From NCBI RefSeq assembly GCF_937958065.1, contig NZ_CALFXI010000075.1:1-55493 (forward strand): DNA of 55,493 bases. The letters run 5' to 3'. The DNA comes from an uncultured Steroidobacter sp. Lineage in GTDB: Bacteria; Pseudomonadota; Gammaproteobacteria; Steroidobacterales; Steroidobacteraceae. The notes beneath the pieces were generated by a model. It was not told the origin of the DNA. It was given only the letters and a program-made list of their open reading frames with translations, and did no database searches. Position 1 is the stretch's first letter; every line of letters starts with the position of its first letter. This document shows, in pieces, positions 46,408 to 55,438 of the stretch. The position numbers and the translations under genes are program-made.

Positions 46408-47568
46408 TCAGGGGTTTTTAGCGCGGTCTCCCTGACGAATTTCGTGCGTCGTCTCCATCACCAGCGCGTAGCTCATGTTGGAAAAGGCCTTGAACACCAT
46501 GAGCACGCCGATGCGCTCGTCGGGCAGCTGCACCTTGTTGCCGAAGTCCGAGTTGCGACTGGTGCGGCGCGCCGCGAGGCCGCCTTCTTTGAAGTTGTCG
46601 CGAATTACGGCGCCACGCTGATGGATGGCGAGAATGTGGCCGGGTTCGAGACCCGCGGCCGCGCCACGATTCAGCGCGACGACCTGATACTGACCCATCA
46701 CCGTATGCCTGCGCACGGCGATGATGCCGGCATCGATGTTGGAAGACGGTGCGTGCGGAACGAAGTCCACATTCACTTCCACCGACTCCGGAAACACCTT
46801 GTCGCCTTGCAGGACTTCGCGCATCGAATCGGTCATGACGATCTTGGCCGGATCGCCCGGCGTGGCGACCGGGCCCGAGCCCACGTACAGGCCCGAGTAA
46901 CCGAGCAGCGAGTTGTTGTCGGGGTCGCGCAGCTCTTCGCCAACATGGATGACGCTGTAGCGCGTCTCCGGCGCGGCTGATCCGATACCGCGTGCGTACA
47001 CTTCGTTGCCGAGGGCACCGATCATGTGCGAGTCGCGAAGCGCGACGATGTACGGCGCGGTCTTTACCTGCTCCTTGGTCAGCAGCGTCGGGCGGCCCAT
47101 GAAGCTGGCGACCACGTCGTAGGGAATTGCCGTGATGGCCTGGCTGAGCGGATCCCGGCGCACTTCCGGCGACAGGCGTTTGCCGCGGCGACCGCCTTCG
47201 ACGGTTTCGCCGCCGCGTTCCGCCAGGGTCAAACGGGGCTGGCCGTCCACGTACACCAGCTTGAGCACATCGCCCGGATAGATCAGGTGCGGATTGGCGA
47301 TCTGCGGGTTCACGTACCAGATTTCGGGCCAGTACCAGGGCTCCTTCAGGAACACCTTGGAGATGTCCCAGAGGGTGTCGCCGGTCTTGACCACATATTG
47401 ATCGGGGGCTTCGGCGGCCAGGGGAATGTTGCTGCCGGCGCCCACGGTGCGAGCCGGGCCATCCTGGGCGAGGGTGCTCGGCGGCGTCAGCAGGCCCGCG
47501 GTGACGGTCAGACCGGCGACCAGGCTCAGCAGGATCGCCGGACGAAGTGCCAGATTCGCAGTTTTCAT
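46408..47568 (-). CDS. Exported LysM-domain protein
   Basis: 386 residues from ATG 47568; starts at 47604 (ATG) or a TTG at 47577 are possible, the TTG being closest to GGGAG. The signal peptide ends near STLAQD. One LysM module follows (QYVVKTGDTLWDISKVFLKEPWYWPEIWYVNPQIANPHLIYPGDVLKLVY), then a long beta-rich region with PTLLTKEQVKTAPYIVALRDSHMIGA and GLEPGHILAIHQRG. The protein probably binds peptidoglycan in the periplasm. In gammaproteobacteria this gene is placed between dprA and def, as here, often with unknown detailed function. Confidence 0.9.
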   Translation of the reverse strand: MKTANLALRPAILLSLVAGLTVTAGLLTPPSTLAQDGPARTVGAGSNIPLAAEAPDQYVVKTGDTLWDISKVFLKEPWYWPEIWYVNPQIANPHLIYPGDVLKLVYVDGQPRLTLAERGGETVEGGRRGKRLSPEVRRDPLSQAITAIPYDVVASFMGRPTLLTKEQVKTAPYIVALRDSHMIGALGNEVYARGIGSAAPETRYSVIHVGEELRDPDNNSLLGYSGLYVGSGPVATPGDPAKIVMTDSMREVLQGDKVFPESVEVNVDFVPHAPSSNIDAGIIAVRRHTVMGQYQVVALNRGAAAGLEPGHILAIHQRGAVIRDNFKEGGLAARRTSRNSDFGNKVQLPDERIGVLMVFKAFSNMSYALVMETTHEIRQGDRAKNP

Positions 47569-47888
47569 GCGCTTCAACGAGCTCCCATTAGAGTCCCTGA
47601 ACATGGGCGCCCCGGGCTGTCCAAGCGCGCGTAAGATGTTGGATTGGCGCGCAAAAACACACACGAGGCCGACATTAAGTTCAACAGTTCGGCGAACTTT
47701 AGCAGCATCATTGCAACGAGTGCAGAAATGGGGCTCCAGCCCGCGACGTGGTTCTCATTCCTGCCCTGGCGGCCCGTTGCCGGGCGCCGATTCAAGCTGT
47801 CTATGGCCGGGTTGGCCACACGGGGCTTGTTTCCTGGCAAATCGACTGCAGACTAGGCGGCAGTTTCCGCCTTTTGACGTGTTCGAAC
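47569..47888. other. Divergent intergenic region, LysM gene / def
   Basis: 320 bp that must hold promoters for the minus-strand LysM-dprA-smg unit and the plus-strand def unit. No RNA gene, repeat or strong palindrome is visible. Overlapping open frames here lack homology or initiation signals and are not called. Confidence 0.5.
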
Positions 47889-48425
47889 ATGGCACTACTT
47901 CCGATTCTCGAATTCCCCGATCCGCGCCTGCGCACCAAAGCGCAGCCCGTGGAACAGGTGGATGACGCCCTGCGCAAGCTGATCGACGACATGTTCGAGA
48001 CCATGTACGCCGCGCCGGGCATCGGGCTTGCGGCCACCCAGGTCAACGTGCACAAGCGGCTGCTGGTCATCGACATCAGCGAAAAGCGCAACGAGCGCCT
48101 GACCCTGATCAATCCGGAGATCGTCAGCCACAGCGGCATGGAAGAGACCGAAGAGGGCTGTCTGTCCGTTCCCGGTATCTACGAAAAGGTCAAACGCGCC
48201 GACCGCATCCGCGTGCGCGCGCTGGATCGCGATGGCAAGCAGTTCGAGCTCGACGCCGACGGGCTGCTGGCCGTGTGCATTCAGCACGAGATGGATCATC
48301 TGGAAGGCAAGCTGTTCGTCGATTACCTGTCCGACCTGAAGCGCACACGGATTCGCAAGAAGCTCGAGAAGGATCGCAAGGAAAAGGCCGCCGAGGCGGC
48401 TCGCGCACGGAGCAAGGCGCTCTAG
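47889..48425 (+). CDS. def: Peptide deformylase
   Basis: 178 residues from ATG 47889. Metal site blocks: GIGLAATQV (motif 1), EEGCLSVPG (motif 2 with Cys ligand) and QHEMDHLEGKLFVDYLS (HExxH motif 3 with both His). It removes the formyl group from nascent proteins. Next in the same direction is fmt, which makes the formylated start tRNA, but a 392-bp gap with repeats separates them. Confidence 0.97.
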   Translation: MALLPILEFPDPRLRTKAQPVEQVDDALRKLIDDMFETMYAAPGIGLAATQVNVHKRLLVIDISEKRNERLTLINPEIVSHSGMEETEEGCLSVPGIYEKVKRADRIRVRALDRDGKQFELDADGLLAVCIQHEMDHLEGKLFVDYLSDLKRTRIRKKLEKDRKEKAAEAARARSKAL

Positions 48426-48462
48426 CTTCAATGTAAGAGTGGGCCGTGATACGGCGGCTCTC

Positions 48463-48496
48463 GCGCAGTCGCCAGAGGGAGGTTTGTCCTCCCGGC
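48463..48496 (-). repeat. 34-bp repeat, copy A (inverted)
   Basis: On the minus strand it reads GCCGGGAG GACAAACC TCCCTCTG GCGACTGCGC, differing at 3 places from copy B. Confidence 0.85.
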
Positions 48497-48587
48497 ACCG
48501 TGCCCCCCTACTACCGCGCTTACGCGCGGCCCGTTGGGTCCCATCCCTGGGCGCACTGCTCCGACAAGGTCCCTCTTGTTCGAAGCT

Positions 48588-48621
48588 GCCGGGAGAACAA
48601 ACCTCCCTCTGACGCCTGCGC
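48588..48621 (+). repeat. 34-bp repeat, copy B
   Basis: Reads GCCGGGAG AACAAACC TCCCTCTG ACGCCTGCGC. The first half contains GGGAG and CTCCC, so the unit itself can form a small hairpin around AACAAAC. Confidence 0.85.
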
Positions 48622-48692
48622 CGACAGGTCGGTGGCACGCTCCGATGATTCGCCTGCCTGCTAACGCGAAAAAGTTTCTCCCTCATGCATTT

Positions 48693-48725
48693 GCCGGGAG
48701 AACAAACCTGCTCTGGCGCCTGCGC
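48693..48725 (+). repeat. 34-bp repeat, copy C (33 bp)
   Basis: Reads GCCGGGAG AACAAACC TGCTCTG GCGCCTGCGC, with one base fewer and few changes from copy B. In the same orientation as B, 72 bp further on. Confidence 0.8.
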
Positions 48726-48817
48726 TGAAACGTCCGTGCGGACGCAAGACCCCCCTGGGACCCGAGACCCCCTAGAATGAGCGTCCCGAAATTCGATCGA
48801 GCCATCGCCGAGTCTTG

Positions 48818-49759
48818 ATGTCCTCTCCGCTGTCACTCATTTTTGCGGGCACGCCCGAGTTCTCCGTGCCTGCGCTGGAAGCGCTGGTCGCCTCGAGACA
48901 CCGCGTCCTCGCGGTTTACACGCAGCCCGATCGGCCCGCCGGACGGGGGCAGCAAGTGACGATGAGCGCGGTGAAACAGTGCGCGCTCAAACATCAGTTG
49001 TACGTCGAGCAGCCGCAGACTCTGAAGGATCCCGCAGCGGTGGAGCGTCTGGCGCAATATCAGGCCGACCTGATGATCGTCGTCGCCTATGGTCTGTTGC
49101 TTCCGAAGTCAGTGCTCGATACGCCGCGCCTTGGCTGCGTGAACATCCACGCGTCCCTGCTGCCGCGATGGCGTGGAGCGGCGCCGATTCAGCGCGCGAT
49201 TCAGGCGGGAGATAAAGAGAGCGGCGTGACCATCATGCAAATGGACGTGGGGCTCGACACCGGCCCGATGCTGCTCGAACGCGTCACTCCCATTGATGCT
49301 CGCGAAACCGGCGCGACTCTGCACGATCGTCTATCCACGCTCGGCGCCGAAGCAGTGCTCGAAGCGATCGAAGCAATCGCGGCGGGCACGGCGAAACCGG
49401 TCGAGCAGCCACAGGAAGGCGCAACGTACGCCGCGAAAATCCGCAAGGAAGAAGCGTTGATCGACTGGTCGAAGTCGGCGGTCGAAATCGATCGGCACGT
49501 GCGTGCGTTCAATCCGTGGCCCATCGCCGAGACGCGTTGGAACGGTCAGCAGCTGCGCGTTTGGGAAGCAGTGCCCTTGGACAAGAAATCCTCCGCCGTC
49601 CCAGGCACTGTCATCGCAACGAGCAGCGACGGCATCGAAGTCGCTACCGGCGATGGAACGTTGCAACTCACGCGCGTGCAAGCCGCGGGTCGCAAAGCCA
49701 TGCCGGCCGCGGATTTCCTCAGAGCGCATCGCCCCGAAGGCGCGGTCTTTGGTTCGTGA
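48818..49759 (+). CDS. fmt: Methionyl-tRNA formyltransferase
   Basis: 313 residues from ATG 48818. LIFAGTPEFSVPALEAL at the start; the formyl-transfer site NIHASLLPRWRGAAPIQRAI contains the catalytic Asn and His; GVTIMQMDVGLDTGPML follows with the Asp. A C-terminal tRNA-binding domain is present (VRAFNPWPIAE … GTVIA). It formylates initiator Met-tRNA. The stop overlaps the rsmB start. Confidence 0.97.
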   Translation: MSSPLSLIFAGTPEFSVPALEALVASRHRVLAVYTQPDRPAGRGQQVTMSAVKQCALKHQLYVEQPQTLKDPAAVERLAQYQADLMIVVAYGLLLPKSVLDTPRLGCVNIHASLLPRWRGAAPIQRAIQAGDKESGVTIMQMDVGLDTGPMLLERVTPIDARETGATLHDRLSTLGAEAVLEAIEAIAAGTAKPVEQPQEGATYAAKIRKEEALIDWSKSAVEIDRHVRAFNPWPIAETRWNGQQLRVWEAVPLDKKSSAVPGTVIATSSDGIEVATGDGTLQLTRVQAAGRKAMPAADFLRAHRPEGAVFGS

Positions 49760-51108
49760 GCGCATCAGCTGCAGTCAGAGCGAGGGCCGCGAGGATCGTC
49801 GCGGAGGTCGTTGAGCGCGGTCGTTCGCTCGACGCGGTGCTGAGCGCCGAAAGCACCAGAAACAAACAAGAGCGCGGGCTGCTCCGTTCGCTGTGTTACG
49901 ACAGCATTCGCTGGTACGTGCGACTCGACGCGTTGCTCGAACGCCTGCTGAGCCGACCGAATCAGGCGCTCGATCCCGAGATCCGTGCGCTCGCCATCGT
50001 AGGCTTGTGTCAGCTGATCTATACAGACATTCCCGCGCACGCGGCGGTCGCGGAGACGGTTGCGGCAACCAGAGAGCTCAAGCAACCGCGCGCTTCCGGC
50101 TTGGTGAATGCGATCCTGCGTCGCTGTCAGCGCGAGCAGGCGCAGTTGCTGCCCAAGATCGATCGCGATCTCGCGGTGCGCACCGCGCACCCTCGGTGGC
50201 TCGTGGAGCAACTTCGCAAGGATTGGGGAGATCGTGCCAACGACATTCTCGATGCCAACAATCAGCGTCCGCCATTCTGGATCCGTGTGAATCGGGCGCA
50301 CACCACGCCTGCGAACTACCGGGAGCAATTACAGGCAAAACAGATCGGTGTGCTCGCCAGTGCGTTCGACGGTACGGCGCTGCTGCTCGATCGGGCCATG
50401 GATGTCGGCGATTTACCGGGATTCAGCGAGGGCTTGGTATCGGTGCAAGACGCCGCCGCGCAGCTCGCGGGGCATTTGCTCGAGCCGCGGGCGGGTGAGC
50501 GCATCCTCGATGCGTGCGCCGCGCCGGGCGGCAAGACGGGTCACCTGCTCGAGCTGGCGCCTGAACTTGGCGCGCTCACCGCGGTCGACGTTTCTCCCGA
50601 GCGCTTGATGCGCGTTTCGCAGAATCTGCAGCGGTTGGGCGTGTCCGCACAGGTCGTCGCGGCCGACGCCGCCGAGCCGGCGAGCTGGTGGGACGGCAGG
50701 CCGTTCGACCGCATCCTGCTCGACGTGCCGTGCTCCGCCACCGGCGTGATTCGCCGTCATCCGGACATCAAGCTGCTGCGGCGGAGCGATGACATCGCGG
50801 TGCTGGCGGCGCGGCAGTTGCAGTTGTTGCGGAGTTCGTGGCCGCTGCTGCGGCCAGGCGGCCGATTGCTGTATGCCAGTTGCTCCGCCTTACAGGCCGA
50901 GACCACCGCGGTAATCGCTGAATTCCTGCGCGAGGAGCCGGGCGCGCGTGATCTGACCGATGCAAGGCTGCAAGCGTTGCCCCCCGTGGGGGAGGGAACG
51001 CACGCCGGTACTCATGGCTTAAGAATCGCGGCGGGATCCGCGGGGATGGACGGATTTTATTATGCTCTGCTCGAGAAGCCGTGCGGCCCAAGCATGGCCC
51101 CCGCATGA
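49756..51108 (+). CDS. rsmB: 16S rRNA (cytosine967-C5)-methyltransferase
   Basis: 450 residues from GTG 49756, overlapping the fmt stop by four bases (GTGA). A NusB-like N-terminal domain (to about residue 140: AARIVAEVVERGRSLDAVL, NKQERGLLRSLCYDSIRW) precedes the methyltransferase. The SAM site is ILDACAAPGGKTGHLLEL; the catalytic cysteines lie in DVPCSATGVIRRHPD and LYASCSALQAE. It methylates C967 of 16S rRNA. The long open frame extends upstream into fmt but the conserved start is here. Confidence 0.95.
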   Translation: MSASAAVRARAARIVAEVVERGRSLDAVLSAESTRNKQERGLLRSLCYDSIRWYVRLDALLERLLSRPNQALDPEIRALAIVGLCQLIYTDIPAHAAVAETVAATRELKQPRASGLVNAILRRCQREQAQLLPKIDRDLAVRTAHPRWLVEQLRKDWGDRANDILDANNQRPPFWIRVNRAHTTPANYREQLQAKQIGVLASAFDGTALLLDRAMDVGDLPGFSEGLVSVQDAAAQLAGHLLEPRAGERILDACAAPGGKTGHLLELAPELGALTAVDVSPERLMRVSQNLQRLGVSAQVVAADAAEPASWWDGRPFDRILLDVPCSATGVIRRHPDIKLLRRSDDIAVLAARQLQLLRSSWPLLRPGGRLLYASCSALQAETTAVIAEFLREEPGARDLTDARLQALPPVGEGTHAGTHGLRIAAGSAGMDGFYYALLEKPCGPSMAPA

Positions 51109-51149
51109 CCCACATGAACTCGTTTCGTAATCTCGGTTAAGGATGCTCC

Positions 51150-51779
51150 GTGGCGGCAAGCCCAACCTGGCGCGATGTGCTCTGCCCCGGTGCCTCGGAC
51201 GCGATCGTCCGCTGCCGCGCCGTGGCGTGGCTCATGGCGTCGCTGGTGGCGCTCGGCTGTCTGCTCGGGCCGGTGGCTTCGGCCCAGAACACCCGGTTTG
51301 AAGTCCGTTCGGCTTATGTCGAGCCGGCCGACCGCGTCTACGAGCTGAACGCCACGCTCAACTTCGACCTGCCCGAGGGCGCGCGGGCCGCCATCCGCGA
51401 AGGGGTGCCGCTGACATTGCATCTGGAGATCGTCGTCAAGCGCCAGCGCAGCTACTGGCTGGACGAGACGGTCGCGACCCTGGATCAGTATTACGAACTG
51501 GGGTACCGCGCGCTCAGCGAGCGTTACCTGGTGCGCAATTTGAATAGCGGCGAACAAGCGTCTTATGCGACGCTGGACGCCGCGCTCGATGCCCTGCGCG
51601 TGATCAGCCGCCTGCCCATCCTGGATCAGGCGCTGGTGTCGCCGAACCGGCGGCACGAAATCAGCGTGCGCGGTAACCTCGATGTGCGCACGATGCCGGA
51701 CGCCTTGCGCTTCGTGCTGTTCTGGTCGGACGACTGGCGGCAGCGCAGCGAGTGGTACACATGGTCGCCGCAACTCTGA
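51150..51779 (+). CDS. DUF4390 family protein
   Basis: 209 residues from GTG 51150 (AAGGAT upstream). An N-terminal hydrophobic stretch (WLMASLVALGCLLGPVASAQN) is a signal peptide. The remainder, with VRSAYVEPADRVYELNATLNFDLPEGARAAIREGVPLTLHLEIVV and YRALSERYLVRNLNSGEQ, is the DUF4390 pattern. Such genes lie between rsmB and the ntrYX pair in xanthomonads and relatives, as here. Function is unknown; probably periplasmic. Its end overlaps the start of ntrY by 19 bases. Confidence 0.9.
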   Translation: MAASPTWRDVLCPGASDAIVRCRAVAWLMASLVALGCLLGPVASAQNTRFEVRSAYVEPADRVYELNATLNFDLPEGARAAIREGVPLTLHLEIVVKRQRSYWLDETVATLDQYYELGYRALSERYLVRNLNSGEQASYATLDAALDALRVISRLPILDQALVSPNRRHEISVRGNLDVRTMPDALRFVLFWSDDWRQRSEWYTWSPQL

Positions 51780-53992
51780 AACGCACGCTGGTCTCGATCC
51801 TGGTGCTCATCGGATCGGGGCTGTGGGTGGCTGCGCTGCTGATCATGGCGCAGACCGTGCAACAGTCGGCGCACTTCAGCGATCTGCATCCCTTCATCGT
51901 CGGCGTCAACGTCGCGGGCCTGATGGTGCTGCTGATTCTCATCGGCGGCCGCCTCGCGCAACTCGTGCGCGACTGGCGCAAGCGAGTGGTCGGCTCGCGC
52001 CTCGAAGCGCGCATGGTGTGGATGTCGGCGACGCTCGCGATGGCGCCGCTGCTGCTCGTCTTCTATTTCTCCGTGGTGTTTCTCAATCGCGGAATCGACA
52101 GCTGGTTTCACGTCGAGATTCGCCAGGGCTTGGAAGATGCATTGACGCTGTCACGCGCCGCGCTCGATTTGCGCATGCGTGAATATCTGGAGCGCACGCG
52201 CGCAGTCGCGGCTCGCATTGCTCCCGTGCGCGCCGGTGCGTTCCAGACGCTCGATGAGTTGCGCCGGGAGAACGAAGCGGTCGAGCTCACGCTGCTCGCA
52301 TCGAACAGCCGCATCCTCGCGACCAGCTCCGATCGTCTAAGTGAGATCGTGCCTGCGCCCTTGAGCGACGAGATGACGATGCAAGTGCGTCAGGGCCGAG
52401 ATTACGTAGCGCTCGATCCCGCAGCCGGTGGTGGTTATCTGGTGCGCACGGCGGTGCGTGTACCGCAGGTGTTGCCGGGTGACGAGACGCGCGTACTGCA
52501 AGCGATCTATCCCATCGAGCGACGACTCGGCGAGCTGGCGGACACCGTCGAAGCTTCCTATCAGCGCTACGGCGAGAAAGCGCGCTTGCGCGAGCCGCTG
52601 AAGACCAGTTTCACGCTCACCCTGACGTTGGTGTTGTTGTTGTCGCTGTTCGGTGCGCTGTACGGCGCGTTCTGGGCCGCGCGGCGTCTGGTGCGCCCGA
52701 TTCAGGACCTGGTCGCCGGTACGCGCGCTGTCGCGAAGGGCGACTTCGATCTGCGGTTGCCCCTGACCTCGCACGACGAGATGGGCATCCTGGTGCACTC
52801 GTTCAATGACATGACCAAGCGGCTCGCGAGGTCCCGCGAGGAGACACGACGCGTCCAGCAGGCCGTGGAAGCGGAGCGTGCCAATCTGGCGGTCATTCTG
52901 GCGCGCCTGTCCACGGGCGTGATCTCGCTCGAACCCGATCGCACCATTCGCACCGCGAATCAGGCCGCGTGCTCGATTCTCGGCGTGGACGTGGAGGCGC
53001 TGATCGGCAAGCCGTTGTCGGAAACCGGTACTGATAGCGCCCTGTTCGAGCAGTTCCAGTCTACGTGTACGGCGCACCTGGCCGCGGGCATCAGCGAATG
53101 GCGCGAACAGCTGGTGCTGCAGGGGGATTCGACCCGGCGCATTCTGATGTGTGCCTGTACGACGCTGTCCGGCGAGGATCAGACACCCGGTGGTTATGTC
53201 ATCGTGTTCGACGACATCACCGCCCTGCTGCAGGCCCAGCGCGATGCGGCTTGGGGCGAGGTGGCGCGCCGCCTGGCGCACGAGATCAAGAATCCTCTGA
53301 CCCCCATCCAGCTGTCCGCGGAACGGCTGCGCCATAAGCTCCTCGGGCACATCGACGCGACCCAGGGCCAGGTGCTGGACCGCGCCACGCACACCATCGT
53401 CCAGCAGGTGGAGGCCATGAAGGAGATGGTCAACGCCTTCAGCGAATACGCGCGCGCGCCGCAGATGGATGTGTCACGCTTCGACCTGAACCAGCTCATC
53501 GGCGAAGTGGTGGAGCTGTACCGCGCGCCAGGCCGGCCGGGCCCGACCCTGCAGCTGCAGAAGGGGCTGCCGGAAATCGAAGCCGACCGTGGCCGCATGC
53601 GGCAAATCATCCATAATCTGCTGGCCAATGCGTGGGAAGCGCTGGAGGGGGTACCGAATCCGTCGGTACGGGTCGTGACGCGGCTGATCGAGAAGGGCAG
53701 CGGGGCAACGGCCGCGCGCGCGGCGGAGATCGTCGTGGAGGACAATGGACCGGGCTTCCGGCCGGACGTGATCGGCCAGGTGTTCGATCCTTATGTAACG
53801 ACCAAACCTAAGGGCACGGGCCTGGGACTCGCGATTGTGAAAAAAATAGTCGAAGAGCACGGCGGGGCCATTGCTGCCGATAATGTACGCACAGGAGGTG
53901 CACGGGTGTGTATCGAGTTGCCGTTGACTGCGGTCCGCGGCGGCGGTCCGATTCGCGAACGGCGCAGCGGACCTAGGAGGGAGCGGGCATGA
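51761..53992 (+). CDS. ntrY: NtrY-like membrane sensor histidine kinase
   Basis: 743 residues from ATG 51761; a GTG at 51752 is an alternative start. Two N-terminal helices (LVSILVLIGSGLWVAALLIMA and VNVAGLMVLLILIGGRL) and a third (LAMAPLLLVFYFSVVFL) precede a large periplasmic sensor region to about residue 285, closed by LTLTLVLLLSLFGALYGAFWA. A HAMP domain (RRLVRPIQDLVAGTRAVAKGDFDLRLP), a PAS domain, the phospho-acceptor His507 (RRLAHEIKNPLTPIQLSAERLRHKL) and the HATPase (EDNGPGFRPDVIGQVFDPY, KGTGLGLAIVKKIVEEHGG) follow. It probably phosphorylates the regulator at 53989, whose start overlaps by four bases. Confidence 0.93.
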   Translation: MVAATLKRTLVSILVLIGSGLWVAALLIMAQTVQQSAHFSDLHPFIVGVNVAGLMVLLILIGGRLAQLVRDWRKRVVGSRLEARMVWMSATLAMAPLLLVFYFSVVFLNRGIDSWFHVEIRQGLEDALTLSRAALDLRMREYLERTRAVAARIAPVRAGAFQTLDELRRENEAVELTLLASNSRILATSSDRLSEIVPAPLSDEMTMQVRQGRDYVALDPAAGGGYLVRTAVRVPQVLPGDETRVLQAIYPIERRLGELADTVEASYQRYGEKARLREPLKTSFTLTLTLVLLLSLFGALYGAFWAARRLVRPIQDLVAGTRAVAKGDFDLRLPLTSHDEMGILVHSFNDMTKRLARSREETRRVQQAVEAERANLAVILARLSTGVISLEPDRTIRTANQAACSILGVDVEALIGKPLSETGTDSALFEQFQSTCTAHLAAGISEWREQLVLQGDSTRRILMCACTTLSGEDQTPGGYVIVFDDITALLQAQRDAAWGEVARRLAHEIKNPLTPIQLSAERLRHKLLGHIDATQGQVLDRATHTIVQQVEAMKEMVNAFSEYARAPQMDVSRFDLNQLIGEVVELYRAPGRPGPTLQLQKGLPEIEADRGRMRQIIHNLLANAWEALEGVPNPSVRVVTRLIEKGSGATAARAAEIVVEDNGPGFRPDVIGQVFDPYVTTKPKGTGLGLAIVKKIVEEHGGAIAADNVRTGGARVCIELPLTAVRGGGPIRERRSGPRRERA

Positions 53993-55350
53993 GTGCAGCG
54001 CGCATACTAGTGGTCGATGACGAAAGCGAGATCCGCGGGCTCCTGAAGGAGATCCTCGCGGACGAAGGTTACGAAGTGGACGTGGCCGCCGACGCCGCGG
54101 AGGCGCGCTCGGCCCGGGCGCAACACGATCCCGATCTGGTGCTGCTCGATATTTGGATGCCGGATACCGACGGCATCACCCTGCTGCGTGAGTGGGTGCA
54201 GCCGAATGGTACTTCTTGCCCGGTCGTCATGATGTCGGGCCACGGCACCGTCGAGACCGCGGTCGAAGCGACGCGTCTGGGTGCATTCGATTTCGTCGAG
54301 AAACCGCTGTCGCTCGCCAAGCTGCTGCGCACGGTCGAGCGCGCGCTCGATTCCGGCCGCAACAAACGTCAGTCGGGGCGCTCGTTGGTGCCGCCGCTGC
54401 TCGCGCCCGTCGGCAAGAGCCGGGCGATGGCCGCGCTGCGCGAGCAAGTTCAGCAGGTCGCGCCGCATGAAACGCCGGTGCTCATCGTCGGTGAGCCGGG
54501 CAGCGGGCGCGAGGCGTTCGCGCGTTACATACATTCCCTGAGCCCGCGCGCCGCGGGGCCGTTCGTGCAACTCGTTGCGACGGGCGTAAGTGATGAAGGC
54601 GCGGCTGCGGCGCTGTTTGGCACCGAAGACTCCAACGGCAATCACGCCGGTGTATTCGAGCAGGCCGCTGGCGGCGTGCTGTTCATCAATGGCGTCGAGG
54701 ATTTGCCGCCGAAGGCGCAAGGCTTGCTGGTCGCGGCGTTGGAGACGAAAACATTCACGCGAGTGGGTGGGGCGACTCCGGTCAGTACAAACATCCGGAT
54801 CATCGGCTCCGCGACGTCACGGTTCCTCAATGCCGAGGGAACGGGCGTGCGGTTGGAACTGCTGTCGCGGTTGAATGTGATCACGTTGAATGTGCCCCCG
54901 TTGCGTGACTACGCGCAGGACGTGCCGGATCTGCTGCGTCATTACGTCGACCGATTGGTGGACGAACAGCATTTGCCCTTCCGTCGCTTCGGCGTGGCCG
55001 CGCAGAATCGTCTGCGGAATTATCCGTGGCCGGGGAACGTTCGTGAGCTGCGGAATCTGGTGCAGCGATTGTTGATTCTCGGCGGCGAAGAAGAGATTCG
55101 GTTGGACGAGATCGAGCGTGAGTTGGCGGCGCATGCGCCGACGAATGAGCCGCTCGTGAAACAGGATTTGCTGGCGCTGCCGCTGCGTGAGGCACGCGAG
55201 CATTTCGAGCGCGCTTATCTGCAGCAGCAGCTGATCCTTTGCAACGGCAAGGTGGGGCAGTTGGCGAAGCGCGTCGGCATGGAGCGCACTCACCTCTATC
55301 GCAAGCTTCGCTCTCTTGGCGTCGATTTTCGGCAGCTTGCTGAAGATTGA
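53989..55350 (+). CDS. ntrX: NtrX-like response regulator with degenerate AAA+ domain
   Basis: 453 residues. Receiver domain (residues 1-120) with phospho-acceptor Asp54 (LVLLDIWMPD). The central sigma54-activator domain is broken at its key sites. Walker A reads GEPGSGREAF with Arg174 for the essential Lys; Walker B reads GGVLFINGVEDL with Asn234-Gly235 for Asp-Glu; GAFTGA is missing (the region reads FGTEDSNGNHAGVFEQAA). The C-terminal helix-turn-helix is intact (NGKVGQLAKRVGMERTHLYRKLRSLG). It therefore most likely does not hydrolyse ATP or remodel sigma54, and acts as an ordinary DNA-binding regulator or repressor driven by phosphorylation. Some NtrX-family and R. capsulatus NtrC proteins have also lost GAFTGA. 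Confidence 0.9.
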   Translation: MSAARILVVDDESEIRGLLKEILADEGYEVDVAADAAEARSARAQHDPDLVLLDIWMPDTDGITLLREWVQPNGTSCPVVMMSGHGTVETAVEATRLGAFDFVEKPLSLAKLLRTVERALDSGRNKRQSGRSLVPPLLAPVGKSRAMAALREQVQQVAPHETPVLIVGEPGSGREAFARYIHSLSPRAAGPFVQLVATGVSDEGAAAALFGTEDSNGNHAGVFEQAAGGVLFINGVEDLPPKAQGLLVAALETKTFTRVGGATPVSTNIRIIGSATSRFLNAEGTGVRLELLSRLNVITLNVPPLRDYAQDVPDLLRHYVDRLVDEQHLPFRRFGVAAQNRLRNYPWPGNVRELRNLVQRLLILGGEEEIRLDEIERELAAHAPTNEPLVKQDLLALPLREAREHFERAYLQQQLILCNGKVGQLAKRVGMERTHLYRKLRSLGVDFRQLAED

Positions 55351-55399
55351 GGTTTCTCGCGCGCGGTTGCTTCCACGTGTCTGAGTTTCGCTTCGCGGT

Positions 55400-55438
55400 G
55401 GCGCTTCGCGCTGACGCTTCGCGCTGACGCTTCGCGCT
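55400..55438 (+). repeat. 13-bp tandem repeat (3 units)
   Basis: GGCGCTTCGCGCT, GACGCTTCGCGCT, GACGCTTCGCGCT in a row, 50 bp after the ntrX stop. Each unit has a short AGCGCGAAGCGC-type inverted half. It is intergenic and could be a terminator-like or variable number repeat; no function visible. Confidence 0.85.

Larger units (their letters stand above)
48426..48817. other. Repeat-filled gap between def and fmt
   Basis: 392 bp between two genes that are usually almost adjacent. It holds three copies of a 34-bp repeat (48463-48496 inverted, 48588-48621, 48693-48725). The rest is GC-rich filler with no frame that looks like a gene. The final 40 bp hold the fmt leader. Confidence 0.8.

Noticed and set aside
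48426..48817. CRISPR array at the three 34-bp repeats
   Set aside because: One copy is inverted, spacings differ (91 and 71 bp between copies) and no cas genes are present.
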